From Verrucomicrobiales bacterium (GTDB lineage: Bacteria > Verrucomicrobiota > Verrucomicrobiia > Verrucomicrobiales > DEV007), in the NCBI GenBank assembly GCA_029213065.1, contig JARGPH010000023.1, forward strand, positions 36,847 to 100,846: a stretch of DNA of 64,000 nt, written 5' to 3'. Made by a program: the position numbers and the translations under genes. How positions within the stretch are numbered: the first letter of the stretch is position 1; every line of letters starts with the position of its first letter. The notes beneath the pieces were generated by a model, which worked only from the letters and a program-made list of their open reading frames with translations, was not told the DNA's origin and did no database searches. Below, one piece after another: positions 45,055-53,691 of this stretch.

Positions 45055-46566
45055 ATGATCTCCGCATTTGCTGATACCTTTAAGATTCCGGAGCTCCGCT
45101 CACGTATTCTTTTCACCCTTCTCGTGATTGTTATCGTGAGGCTTGGTGCTGTCGTCACACTTCCGGGTGTCGATGTCAACGTTCTGCAGGACTGGTATGG
45201 ACAGGTCCAGGAGCAGTCGAATGACAGCAAGGGCCTGACGGCTGTTCTCGCTTTGATGAACGTCTTCAGTGGAGGCGGTCTTCAAAACTCGGCCCTCTTC
45301 GCACTGGGTATCATGCCTTATATCAGTGCGTCGATTATGATTCAGTTGCTCACTGCGGTTCTTCCTGCATTGGGTAAGCTCTCCCGCGAAGAAGGCGGTC
45401 GTCAGAAGATCAGTTTATACACACGTGTCCTCACGCTCGTGCTTTGTCTTTTCCAAGGGTACATGCTGGCCAAGTCGCTTGTCACTCCCGAGGCGAACCC
45501 GTTCCTGCGCGATATTGCGAGCGGTTCGACCAGTGAGCTCGTTCCTGATGCGGGAAATCTTTTCATCTTCAAAACGATCATTATCATCACGGCGGGAACG
45601 ATGTTCCTGATGTGGCTGGGGGATCAGCTCACTGAGCGCGGAATTGGTAATGGTGTTTCCATCATTATTACGGTGAACATCATTTACGCCCTGCCGGGTG
45701 CTCTCTTCCAGGTTTACAATACCTACGTCGCATCAGCTGGTGACAACCCGCTTCGCTCGTTCCAGTTGGTGGCCCTGATCGCTTTCCTCTTCTTCGTGGT
45801 CGCGGCGGTGATCTCGATTACGCAGGCTCAGCGCCGCGTCCCGATCAATTACGCCAAGCAGGTTCGTGGCGGTAAAATGTATGGTGGTCAGACCCAGCAC
45901 ATGCCTCTCAAGGTTAACTATGCAGGGGTCATGCCTATCATTTTCGCTCAGGCGATTCTGATGTTTCCCTCACAGATCCTCGGGTGGGCTTTTCCAAATT
46001 CTCCCGGTGCGCAGAAGTGGGCGATGCTACTCGGTGGTGGTGGCAACGGGATCCTCTTCTATTCCCTCACCGGTCTGATGATTTTCTTCTTCAGTTACTT
46101 CTGGGTCGCTACGATGTTCCAGCCCAATCAGATTGCTGACGATCTGAAGAAGAACGGTGGTTATATTCCAGGGGTTCGCCCCGGCAAGCCAACCGCTGAG
46201 TTCCTCGATCGCACAATGAGCCGACTTACTTTTGCCGGCGCTATTTTCCTCACCATCATCGCGATCCTTCCTCCGATTTTGACCTCGTTGATGGGCGTGC
46301 CACCGTTGGCGGCGCAGTTCTTCGGTGGAACCGGTCTCTTGATCATGGTTGGTGTCCTGCTCGATGTGATGCGCCAGGTTGAGACGCACCTTATTCAGCG
46401 TCACTATGACGGATTTCTCCGTAAGGGGCGTATCCGCGGTCGTTTTGACAAGCCGGGTGCCAAAGGGCAGGCCGGAGCAAAGAATCAGATGATTTGGCTT
46501 CTTGTAGCCGGGGCTGTTATCATCATCGGGTTCCTCGTATACTTTCAAGTCGTTAGCGCTCGATAA
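45055..46566 (+). CDS. secY: Preprotein translocase subunit SecY
   Basis: A 503-residue channel of the Sec translocon with ten membrane helices. It begins FADTFKIPELRSRILFTLLV; NALFALGIMPYISASIMIQL lies at helix 2, PINYAKQVRGGKMYGGQTQH marks the C4/C5 region, and the helix 7-10 part includes VRPGKPTAEFLDRTMSRLTF. The last loop QTQHMPLKVNYAGVMPIIFA is typical. It is longer than E. coli SecY (443). adk, which normally follows, is absent; map is next after 18 bases. Confidence 0.97.
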   Translation: MISAFADTFKIPELRSRILFTLLVIVIVRLGAVVTLPGVDVNVLQDWYGQVQEQSNDSKGLTAVLALMNVFSGGGLQNSALFALGIMPYISASIMIQLLTAVLPALGKLSREEGGRQKISLYTRVLTLVLCLFQGYMLAKSLVTPEANPFLRDIASGSTSELVPDAGNLFIFKTIIIITAGTMFLMWLGDQLTERGIGNGVSIIITVNIIYALPGALFQVYNTYVASAGDNPLRSFQLVALIAFLFFVVAAVISITQAQRRVPINYAKQVRGGKMYGGQTQHMPLKVNYAGVMPIIFAQAILMFPSQILGWAFPNSPGAQKWAMLLGGGGNGILFYSLTGLMIFFFSYFWVATMFQPNQIADDLKKNGGYIPGVRPGKPTAEFLDRTMSRLTFAGAIFLTIIAILPPILTSLMGVPPLAAQFFGGTGLLIMVGVLLDVMRQVETHLIQRHYDGFLRKGRIRGRFDKPGAKGQAGAKNQMIWLLVAGAVIIIGFLVYFQVVSAR

Positions 46567-46584
46567 TCAGATTCCTGTGGCGAG

Positions 46585-47400
46585 ATGGCAAAGCGGAAGT
46601 CCAGAATTAATCTCCGAACGGGGAGTGAAGTGGACGGGCTTCGTGTCGCGGGAAAAATCGCCGCTGATATTCTTCGCCGCTGCTGCGAAATGGTTGAGCC
46701 CGGGGTAACAACGGGTCAAATCGATCAGGCCGCCGGTGAAATGGTGGCTGAGGCCGAATGCGTCAGTGCTTTTCTCGGCTATCGCGGCTTCCCGGGTAAT
46801 ATCTGTATTTCCGTTAATGAGGAAGTGGTTCACGGCATCGGCGGTGATCGCGTCCTCCTCGATGGCGAGATTGTCAAAATCGATGTCGGAATTCAAACGC
46901 CCGACGGTTGGATCGGTGACAATGCCAAGACCGTGCCGGTCGGCTCAATCAGCAGTGATGCAGAAAAGCTGCTCGCGGTCACGGAAGAGTCTCTTTACAA
47001 TGCGATCAGCAATGCGGTTGAGGGAGCTTATCTCTCCAGTGTTTGCAGTGTCGTTGAGGAAACCGTTCTTGAACACGGTTTCACCGTGGTGAAGCAATTT
47101 GTAGGTCATGGAGTTGGTCGCCAGCTCCACGAAGAACCACAGGTCCCCAATTACTGGGATGAGCGTGAAATGCGGCAGCGTCGATTTCACAATCCAAAGT
47201 TGCGGGCCGGAATGGTTCTCGCAATCGAACCCATGGTGAACGCGGGGACAGACGAAGTCGTCATCCTTGATGATGATTGGACTGTGATTACAGAAGATCA
47301 CGCTCTGTCCGCCCACTTTGAACACACCGTACTCGTCACAGACGGTGCTCCTGAGATTCTCACTCCACGCGAGAGAAGTTTTGCTCCTGCGAACGTGTGA
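46585..47400 (+). CDS. map: Methionine aminopeptidase, type I
   Basis: A 271-residue enzyme that removes N-terminal Met. Metal ligands lie in KIDVGIQTPDGWIGDNAKT (two Asp), VGHGVGRQLHEEPQVPNY (His), LAIEPMVNAG (Glu) and HFEHTVLV-adjacent TEDHALSAHFEHT (Glu region). It begins with a short basic stretch AKRKSRINLRTGSEVD. It follows secY by 18 bases, so they are cotranscribed; an IR and promoter-like element follow its stop before rpmJ. infA is not found in this position. Confidence 0.95.
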   Translation: MAKRKSRINLRTGSEVDGLRVAGKIAADILRRCCEMVEPGVTTGQIDQAAGEMVAEAECVSAFLGYRGFPGNICISVNEEVVHGIGGDRVLLDGEIVKIDVGIQTPDGWIGDNAKTVPVGSISSDAEKLLAVTEESLYNAISNAVEGAYLSSVCSVVEETVLEHGFTVVKQFVGHGVGRQLHEEPQVPNYWDEREMRQRRFHNPKLRAGMVLAIEPMVNAGTDEVVILDDDWTVITEDHALSAHFEHTVLVTDGAPEILTPRERSFAPANV

Positions 47401-47429
47401 ATCGTGAATTTCCCCGAGACTTATCAGAA

Positions 47430-47462
47430 TTTTGAAAAACTTTTCAAAAATTACCCTAAACA
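47430..47462 (+). promoter_or_regulatory. AT-rich promoter-like element upstream of rpmJ
   Basis: TTTTGAAAA AC TTTTCAAAA (47430-47449) is an exact nine-base inverted repeat, followed by AAAAATTACCCTAAACA. The element resembles that at 30989-31018, with TTTCGAA and AAAAATTACCTAAAAT, and both lie about 140-150 bases before the next start codon. It could be a shared regulator site or promoter. Confidence 0.5.
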
Positions 47463-47601
47463 ATGAATCACCGGTTGCGAGAGCCCAAATCTGTGGTACA
47501 CATTCCGTCCTCGCGCCAAAAAGCGGCACGAGGAGTCAGAATGACAGGGTAACTGAGCGTTTCGTGACTCAACCCAAATAAAACTGACACTATTTTTTAC
47601 A

Positions 47602-47715
47602 ATGAAAGTAAGGCCATCCGTGAAACGTCTTTGCACTGACTGTCGCATTATTAAGCGCCAGGGAGTTCTCCGCGTCATCTGCAAGAACCCGCGTCATAAG
47701 CAGCGTCAGGGCTAA
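47602..47715 (+). CDS. rpmJ: 50S ribosomal protein L36
   Basis: A 37-residue protein, too short for usual ORF cut-offs. It reads [20 protein letters not shown] followed by a second zinc pair in [12 protein letters not shown]. The four-ligand zinc ribbon (C-x2-C, C-x4-H) is intact. It opens the alpha block 27 bases before rpsM and lies 201 bases after map, with infA absent between. Confidence 0.97.
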   Translation: MKVRPSVKRLCTDCRIIKRQGVLRVICKNPRHKQRQG

Positions 47716-47742
47716 TCTTTTAATCTATTTCTATTTTAAATC

Positions 47743-48114
47743 ATGGCACGTCTACTTGGAGTCGAAATCCCTAACGATAAACGTATCGAAGCTTCGCTTC
47801 CTTACATCTTCGGAATTGGTCGCAAAACATCCGCAAGGATTCTTGATGAAGCTGGTGTCGATAAAGACATCCGCACCGGTGAACTCACCGACGATCAGCT
47901 AGGTCGCATCGCAAACGCAATCACTGGCGGCAGCGTCATGATTGAGGGCGATCTTCGCCGTGAGCTTCAGGGGCATCTCAAGCGCCTTACCTCTATTAAC
48001 TGCTACCGTGGCTATCGCCATCGTCGTGGACTCCCTGTTCGCGGACAGCGCACTTCTACTAATGCCCGGACTCGTAAGGGCAGACGTAAGACAGTTGGTG
48101 TGATCCGTAAGTAA
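47743..48114 (+). CDS. rpsM: 30S ribosomal protein S13
   Basis: A 123-residue head protein at the B1 bridges. It begins [20 protein letters not shown]; the HhH segment is [20 protein letters not shown], and [20 protein letters not shown] and [13 protein letters not shown] form the standard end. Preceded by CTATTTTAAATC with no Shine-Dalgarno. Confidence 0.98.
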   Translation: MARLLGVEIPNDKRIEASLPYIFGIGRKTSARILDEAGVDKDIRTGELTDDQLGRIANAITGGSVMIEGDLRRELQGHLKRLTSINCYRGYRHRRGLPVRGQRTSTNARTRKGRRKTVGVIRK

Positions 48115-48134
48115 TCCCGAACCAATTATCCAAG

Positions 48135-48740
48135 ATGGCTGAAGAAGAGAAACCAGAAGAAGTAAACGCGGAGAACGCAGCAGAAGCGCCTGCCGAAGCA
48201 GCGACTGAAGCTCCCGTTGAAGCAGCGCCTGCTGCTGAGAAAGCCGAGGCAGCTCCTGCCGAGACTGCCGCTCCAGCTCCCGAAGAGGAGAAGAAGTCTG
48301 ACAAGCCCCGCACGGCTGAGGATATTTTCCTCGAGCTCGAAGGTGACGAGGCTGCTGAGAAAACGAAAGTTCTCAAGGCTAAGAAGAGCAAGAATATTCT
48401 GAATGGTATCGTTCACGTAGCGGCTACCTTCAATAACACCATCGTAAGCGTAGCTGATCCTGCCGGTAATGTTATCGGTTGGTCAAGTTCCGGTAAAATG
48501 GGTTTCCGCGGTTCTCGTAAGAGCACCGCCTATGCTGCTCAGTTGGTCGCTCAGGACGCCTGCCGCCAGGCAATGTCTCACGGCCTCAAGAACGCAGAAG
48601 TTCGTGTTAAAGGACCCGGCGCTGGACGCGAATCAGCAGTTCGTGCGGTGCAGGGACTCGGTATTGAGGTGACCGCAATCAAAGACGTCACTCCTGTTCC
48701 TCACAACGGATGTCGCCCCAAGAAAGCTCGTCGCGTATAG
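48135..48740 (+). CDS. rpsK: 30S ribosomal protein S11 with acidic N-terminal extension
   Basis: A 201-residue protein; S11 is usually about 125-130. The core starts near residue 80 ([20 protein letters not shown]) and includes [20 protein letters not shown] and [18 protein letters not shown]. Residues 1-75 are Glu/Ala/Pro-rich ([20 protein letters not shown]) and end with a short acidic helix [14 protein letters not shown]. The extension strongly resembles that of S5 in composition. It may add a disordered acidic arm on the 30S platform. Confidence 0.95.
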   Translation: MAEEEKPEEVNAENAAEAPAEAATEAPVEAAPAAEKAEAAPAETAAPAPEEEKKSDKPRTAEDIFLELEGDEAAEKTKVLKAKKSKNILNGIVHVAATFNNTIVSVADPAGNVIGWSSSGKMGFRGSRKSTAYAAQLVAQDACRQAMSHGLKNAEVRVKGPGAGRESAVRAVQGLGIEVTAIKDVTPVPHNGCRPKKARRV

Positions 48741-48786
48741 TTCGAGTTAGTATTCCAATTCATTAATTTTTACTTTTTACAAAGTC

Positions 48787-49398
48787 ATGGCAAGAGACAG
48801 AGGTCCAACAGATAGAATTAGTCGCCGTTACGGTGTAGCCCTTTTCGGCCCTTCCAAAGCGTTGGAACGCCGCCCTTACCCTCCGGGTCAGCACGGTGCT
48901 CGTGGTGCTCGTCGTAAGAAGAGTGATTACTCCGTTGCTCTCGGTGAGAAGCAGAAACTCCGTATGCAGTATGGCGTCATGGAGAAGAAGTTCCGCCTCT
49001 ATTTTGCTGAAGCGCAGCGTCGCCGCGGTATTACCGGTGATATTCTCGTTCAGCTTCTTGAGACTCGTCTTGATAACGTTTGTTACCGTCTCGGACTCGG
49101 CAACACCCGCCGCGCTGCAAGGCAGTTGGTTGGTCATGGCCACGTTCTCGTAAACGGTAAGAAAGTTGATATTCCATCTTATGCGGTTAAAGCCGGTGAC
49201 GTGGTATCAATTGCTGATTCGAAGCGTTCTCAGCAACTCGGAATGCGCGCTGCGGATTCAACAGCAGCTCGTCCGGTGATGGACTGGCTTACTTTCGACA
49301 AAGATGCTCTTTCCGGAACCGTTAACCGTGTTCCGGATGCTGAAGAGATCGACACAATGGTCAATGTCCAGTTGGTGGTTGAGCTTTATTCACGATAA
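48787..49398 (+). CDS. rpsD: 30S ribosomal protein S4
   Basis: A 203-residue S4. It begins ARDRGPTDRISRRYGVALFG; the core is QLLETRLDNVCYRLGLGNTR with the S4 domain GHVLVNGKKVDIPSYAVKAG. In most bacteria rpoA and rplQ follow; here a strong terminator comes 27 bases later and an unrelated gene begins, so those genes lie elsewhere. Confidence 0.98.
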   Translation: MARDRGPTDRISRRYGVALFGPSKALERRPYPPGQHGARGARRKKSDYSVALGEKQKLRMQYGVMEKKFRLYFAEAQRRRGITGDILVQLLETRLDNVCYRLGLGNTRRAARQLVGHGHVLVNGKKVDIPSYAVKAGDVVSIADSKRSQQLGMRAADSTAARPVMDWLTFDKDALSGTVNRVPDAEEIDTMVNVQLVVELYSR

Positions 49399-49424
49399 AT
49401 CTTTCAATCATACCCCAAACTTTG

Positions 49425-49469
49425 AATGTGACATTCGGCGCTTTTGCGATCACCGAATGTCACATTTTT
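49425..49469 (+). terminator. Strong terminator ending the ribosomal cluster
   Basis: AATGTGACATTCGG and CCGAATGTCACATT pair perfectly over 14 bases around a 14-base loop, followed by TTT. It closes the rpsM-rpsK-rpsD transcript and confirms that rpoA-rplQ are not part of it. Confidence 0.88.
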
Positions 49470-49546
49470 GTTTCCGGGGAAAACTGTCTTATCCAGCCTA
49501 ACCGCTTAATACAATTTAAACCCTACCCAACAATTCCCGTCCTTTT

Positions 49547-50350
49547 ATGAATCCATTTACATTTTCCCGCAATTTGCTGGTCGCACTGATTTTCAGTGTT
49601 TCTATCGCTTCTCCAGTTCTCGCACAGGACTCTGTCGAGGAAAAAGCCCGCGCTCTTCTCGAGAAGTATAAGTCAGCGCTTGTCGTCGTGACGGTCAAAG
49701 GCGTATTGGAAGCCCGGACAAGTGGTGAGCCACTGCCTCCCCGTGACCAACAGCGTCGCACCCTCGGGGTGACAGTGGGTGACGACGGATTGCTCGTCGT
49801 TTCGAACTCAGCGATTGATGCCAGTGTCGGTCTCGACGGGCAGCAGGCTAAAATGGAAGATGATGTCGTGACGATTCAATCGGCTAAAACGACTTTTTCG
49901 GAAGTTGAGATCAGCTACGGTGATTCGACTCTCATTCACGGTAAAGTGGTGAGACAGGACAAAGAGGCGGATGTTGCTTTCATCATGCCGGATTCTGCAG
50001 AGGTGAAGGCGCTCAATAAGACGTTCACAAAGATGGATCTTTCACAGTTTGCGGCGACGGCGGGAGCGGCCGACCGGGTTGTCGGGCTTTCGCGTTCCTC
50101 GGCAGTCTATGGTTATATGCCCACGGTGGTGATGGGTCGCATTACGGGAGTCTATAAAGGGGATCGCACGTTTTTCGTGACTGATGCGGGAACTGCTCAG
50201 GGAATTCCGGTGTTTACGATTGATGGAAAGCCGGTCGGAATGACAGTGGTGCGAATCATTGACGGGAAGCCTTCCGGTGTTCTCGGGACTCTGTCGGCCG
50301 GTTCGATTCAGGTAATGGCGAATCTGGCTCGTGAAGCGGCGAAGCAGTAG
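49547..50350 (+). CDS. Exported trypsin-fold protein lacking the catalytic triad
   Basis: A 267-residue protein with a signal peptide (1-26, ...SVSIASPVLAQ). The mature region follows the S1C/HtrA serine-protease pattern (RRTLGVTVGDDGLLVVSNSA; DKEADVAFIMPDS; MGRITGVYKG; FTIDGKPVGMTVVRI), but the position of the catalytic His in the usual NNHVV reads SNSAI and the usual GNSGGPLF reads TAQGIPVF. The Asp-like position is kept. It is therefore probably an inactive pseudoprotease, perhaps a scaffold or binding protein in the periplasm. No PDZ domain is present. A terminator follows. Confidence 0.82.
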   Translation: MNPFTFSRNLLVALIFSVSIASPVLAQDSVEEKARALLEKYKSALVVVTVKGVLEARTSGEPLPPRDQQRRTLGVTVGDDGLLVVSNSAIDASVGLDGQQAKMEDDVVTIQSAKTTFSEVEISYGDSTLIHGKVVRQDKEADVAFIMPDSAEVKALNKTFTKMDLSQFAATAGAADRVVGLSRSSAVYGYMPTVVMGRITGVYKGDRTFFVTDAGTAQGIPVFTIDGKPVGMTVVRIIDGKPSGVLGTLSAGSIQVMANLAREAAKQ

Positions 50351-50371
50351 TTTCCCGACAATCGATTTTGA

Positions 50372-50408
50372 AAAGCTGGTTTCCCCGTAGCGGGGAGCCA
50401 GCTTTTTT
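50372..50408 (+). terminator. Rho-independent terminator of the pseudoprotease gene
   Basis: AAAGCTGGTTTCCCCG and CGGGGAGCCAGCTTT pair around TAG, followed by TTT. It lies 22 bases after the stop and just before the carboxypeptidase start. Confidence 0.88.
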
Positions 50409-50433
50409 GTTATTTCTCATCTCTATTTTCACA

Positions 50434-51909
50434 ATGACTATTTCCCCTTACAATCAGTTGGTTCAGCTCGGAAAAGAAACTCAGCTCGTAGCGGACGCTC
50501 AGGCGCTTCTCGGCTGGGACCAGGAGGTGCTGTTGCCGCGCTCCGGTGTTTCCTACCGGGCCGAGCAGATGGCCTGGTTCAGCGGTTGGCTTCACAACAA
50601 GTTTACCGCAGAGGAAGTGGGGAGTTGGATTTCCGCCGCAGAAGCGGAGGCAGGTTCGCCGGAGCAGTGCGCCAATCTGCGGGAGTGGCGCCATGGCTAT
50701 GACAGGGAAACGAAGTTGCCTGAGTCGCTCGTGAGAGAGTTTGCGGAGACTCAGGTTCGAGCGAAGTCGACCTGGGCCGAAGCCCGTTCGAAAGATGATT
50801 TCTCATTGTTCGCTCCGGCTCTTTCGAGGTTGATCGAGATCTGTCGGGAGCAGGCGGAGCGCTGGGGGTATGAGGAGCACCTCTACGATGCACTGATTGA
50901 TAAATTCGAGAGGGGAGGAACCACCGGCATGTTGACGGACACTCTTGGCTCATTGAGAAGTGACCTCGTTCCTGTTGTGGAGGAGGCCGTTGCAAAACCG
51001 CTGCCGGATGTTTCAAAGTTTCGAGCGCATTATCCGGTCGCCGATCAGGAAAAGTTCAATGCTGAAGTGGCGGCATCGATCGGGTTCGATTTTTCCGCGG
51101 GAAGAATCGATACCGCAGTGCATCCGTTTTGCTCGGGTATGGCACCGTTCGATACCCGGCTTACGACGCGGTATGACGAAGGTGATTTCTGCAGTTCTCT
51201 TTTCGGGGTTCTGCATGAGACGGGGCACGGGCTGTATGAGCAGGGATTGAAGAAAGAGCTGCGCGGTCAGCCGGTAGGGAGTTCCGCCTCCCTCGGGGTT
51301 CACGAGTCCCAATCCCGGCTCTGGGAGAATCATGTCGGACGCAGCCGCGGATTCTGGAACAAGTGGTTGCCGGTCGCGGCGCGGTATTTCCCGAATTTGA
51401 AATCGGTGACGCTTGATGAAATGGTCTCCTATGTAAACCGGACAGAGCTTAGCCACATTCGGGTGGAAGCTGACGAGGTTACCTACGATCTGCATATTCT
51501 CCTCAGGTTCGAGATCGAAAAGGATCTCTTTTCCGGTGATCTTAAAGTCGCCGATATCCCGGGTGAGTGGAACAGCCGCTTTGAGAAATACTTCGGGCTC
51601 CCTGTGACAAAAGACTCCGAAGGCTGTCTTCAGGATATTCACTGGAGCATGGGGATCTTCGGGTATTTCCCGACTTACAGCCTCGGCAATATCAATGCCG
51701 CTCATCTCGCCGCTGCAGCGGTGCGGCAGGATCCGTCGCTCAGCCAGGCGATGGACAACGGTGACTACTCCGGTTTGCTCACCTGGATGAGAACGAATAT
51801 CCACGAAAAGGGGAGCCTCTATCTGCCATCCGATCTCATTACCGAGGCCGCGGGAACTCCGGCGGATGCGTCGGCTCTCATCGAACACCTCAAGTCGAGG
51901 TATCTTTAG
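50434..51909 (+). CDS. M32-family metallocarboxypeptidase
   Basis: A 491-residue zinc carboxypeptidase. The active site is LHETGHGLYEQG with H261-E262-H265, and downstream HESQSRLWENHVGRS carries the third ligand Glu and the conserved substrate-binding residues; NRTELSHIRVEADEVTY is also family-typical. The first part has DAQALLGWDQEVLLP, the M32 opening. The ATG at 50434 is chosen; the upstream extension covers the terminator. It is cytoplasmic, no signal peptide, and cleaves C-terminal residues of peptides. Confidence 0.96.
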   Translation: MTISPYNQLVQLGKETQLVADAQALLGWDQEVLLPRSGVSYRAEQMAWFSGWLHNKFTAEEVGSWISAAEAEAGSPEQCANLREWRHGYDRETKLPESLVREFAETQVRAKSTWAEARSKDDFSLFAPALSRLIEICREQAERWGYEEHLYDALIDKFERGGTTGMLTDTLGSLRSDLVPVVEEAVAKPLPDVSKFRAHYPVADQEKFNAEVAASIGFDFSAGRIDTAVHPFCSGMAPFDTRLTTRYDEGDFCSSLFGVLHETGHGLYEQGLKKELRGQPVGSSASLGVHESQSRLWENHVGRSRGFWNKWLPVAARYFPNLKSVTLDEMVSYVNRTELSHIRVEADEVTYDLHILLRFEIEKDLFSGDLKVADIPGEWNSRFEKYFGLPVTKDSEGCLQDIHWSMGIFGYFPTYSLGNINAAHLAAAAVRQDPSLSQAMDNGDYSGLLTWMRTNIHEKGSLYLPSDLITEAAGTPADASALIEHLKSRYL

Positions 51910-52037
51910 TCATTGCTTCCGGAGCGGCTTCTCACGAGGGGGAGGGCGCGAAGTTTATGGGTGACATCAAAGACAAATTCTTCGAAAATGGGAGTGCGGT
52001 CATCCCGGGCCGTGTATTTCAATCAGGACCACTATCG

Positions 52038-53057
52038 ATGCGCTGGATTATCCTCATAGCAGGCTCACTTGTTTTCGCGGGAGCCGCTTCACTTTTCGCT
52101 GAAGACGCAGATGCAATTCCCTTCGAGGTGCTCGCCACACAGAGAGTTCTCGAACAACCGAATGTCAGAGGGGATCACGGGGACTGGTTCTTCCTCGTTA
52201 AGGAGTTGCGTCATCTCGGAACCGGAAAATTCTGGGAGAAACGATGGGAGGAAGTCGCTGTTAACCAGTCGGACCCGCTTCCTTATCTGGTGGAGTTTCA
52301 TAACCTGCTTGCGGAACGCGGGGTGCAGCTGGTTCTCGCGCCTGTTCCGACCAAAGCAGCCACCTATCCGGAGCATCTCGTCGAAGGTCGCGCGGCGGGA
52401 TCGGGCCCGTCGCAGAGCCCGTTTCTGGATGTGCTGAAAGAGGCAGGGCTTTCCGTTATTGATATTGAGCCTGAGCTTCGGAAATTTGCGGCGATGGATT
52501 CGAAGAACCCCGTCTTCTGCCGACAGGACGCTCATCTTTCCCCTCTTGGTATCGAATTGCTGGCGAGCTCGATTGCGAAACAATGCCGTTCATTTGTCAC
52601 GGAGGGAGGCGCTGAATATCAAATCAGCGAAGCCACCGATCTTGAGATTCTGGGAGACCAGGTCGCCGGGAGCGAGTGGGAAGGCAAAATTCCCCGTGAA
52701 GAGACTTCGATTCGCTATGTCTCGTCCGGCGGCGTCGAGGGGGTTGAACCGTCTCCGGAAAGCCCTGTTCTTCTGCTCGGTGACAGTCATACCCTCGTTT
52801 TTCACAGCGGTGAATCCACCGGGATGCACTGCAAGGGTGGGGGGCTGGTGGATCATCTTTCCTTTCTCTTGAAGCAACCGGTCGATCTAATCGGCGTTCG
52901 CGGATCGGGGATGGTGCAGGCGCGGAAACAGCTTTTTTACCACGCGACCGCTCATCCCGACTATTGGGCCGGGAAAAAAGTTGTCGTCTGGGTTTTCAGT
53001 GTTCGGGAGTTTACTCAATCGAGAGATCGCTTTATAGCGATTCCATTAGATCGCTGA
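52038..53057 (+). CDS. AlgJ/AlgX-like SGNH-fold exported protein
   Basis: A 339-residue protein. The ATG at 52038 gives a signal peptide (MRWIILIAGSLVFAGAASLF) ending near AEDAD; 27 upstream codons are rejected. Family-type features are VRGDHGDWFFLVKELRHLG (N-terminal beta), RQDAHLSPLGIELLA, which carries the DxH pair, and LLGDSHTLVFHSG with the nucleophilic Ser in GDSH, the motifs of AlgJ/AlgX/DHHW acetyltransferase-like proteins. It likely acts on envelope polysaccharide in the periplasm. No MBOAT partner is adjacent. Confidence 0.83.
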   Translation: MRWIILIAGSLVFAGAASLFAEDADAIPFEVLATQRVLEQPNVRGDHGDWFFLVKELRHLGTGKFWEKRWEEVAVNQSDPLPYLVEFHNLLAERGVQLVLAPVPTKAATYPEHLVEGRAAGSGPSQSPFLDVLKEAGLSVIDIEPELRKFAAMDSKNPVFCRQDAHLSPLGIELLASSIAKQCRSFVTEGGAEYQISEATDLEILGDQVAGSEWEGKIPREETSIRYVSSGGVEGVEPSPESPVLLLGDSHTLVFHSGESTGMHCKGGGLVDHLSFLLKQPVDLIGVRGSGMVQARKQLFYHATAHPDYWAGKKVVVWVFSVREFTQSRDRFIAIPLDR

Positions 53058-53155
53058 GCTCATCACTGGTTTACACCGATCCCCAATGATGAAATCGTTT
53101 CAAATCTAACGTTTTACATTGGCTCGGGATTTGCTAATCTCACCCTGTTAAATCG

Positions 53156-53656
53156 ATGGATCTCTCACACACAGCCCCAATCAAGCCGCTCAATCAACTT
53201 GCGCGGATCGAGCCGGCTACGTTGGATGATTTGCCTCGTATGATCGACCTGACAATGGCGCTCTTTGATTTAGAGGAGGACTTTGTGCCCGATCGAAACA
53301 AACAGGAGCGCGGCCTGCAGGCCATCCTCGAGCATCCTAACCGTGGTCGCATTTTTGTGGTTCGGACGGATTACGAGATTATGGGCATGGTGAACGTGCT
53401 TTTCACTATCAGTACAGCGATGGGTGGTCTCGTGATTCTGCTGGAGGACGTTATCATTCATCCCGATTTTCGGAGGCAGGGATACGGCACGCAGTTGATC
53501 AATTATGTGATCGATTTTGCAAAGCGTAAGGATTTCAAGCGCATCACTCTGCTCACTGATAAAATCAGCGATGAAAGTCAGCGGTTCTTCACGAACTTGA
53601 ATTTCACCCATTCTCACATGATTCCGATGAGGTTGAATGTCGAGGAGTTGAGCTGA
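53156..53656 (+). CDS. GNAT-family N-acetyltransferase
   Basis: A 166-residue acetyltransferase. Motif A is VIIHPDFRRQGYGTQLINYV, containing the Q/RxxGxG acetyl-CoA pyrophosphate loop; further N-terminal is PATLDDLPRMIDLTMALFDL, a typical GNAT start. Cytoplasmic. The acceptor is unknown. It lies 35 bases before the SufE gene, which suggests cotranscription with sufE and tatD. Confidence 0.93.
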   Translation: MDLSHTAPIKPLNQLARIEPATLDDLPRMIDLTMALFDLEEDFVPDRNKQERGLQAILEHPNRGRIFVVRTDYEIMGMVNVLFTISTAMGGLVILLEDVIIHPDFRRQGYGTQLINYVIDFAKRKDFKRITLLTDKISDESQRFFTNLNFTHSHMIPMRLNVEELS

Positions 53657-53691
53657 GCGGCCTTTCATCGTCTGAATAGAAAGCCGAAAGT

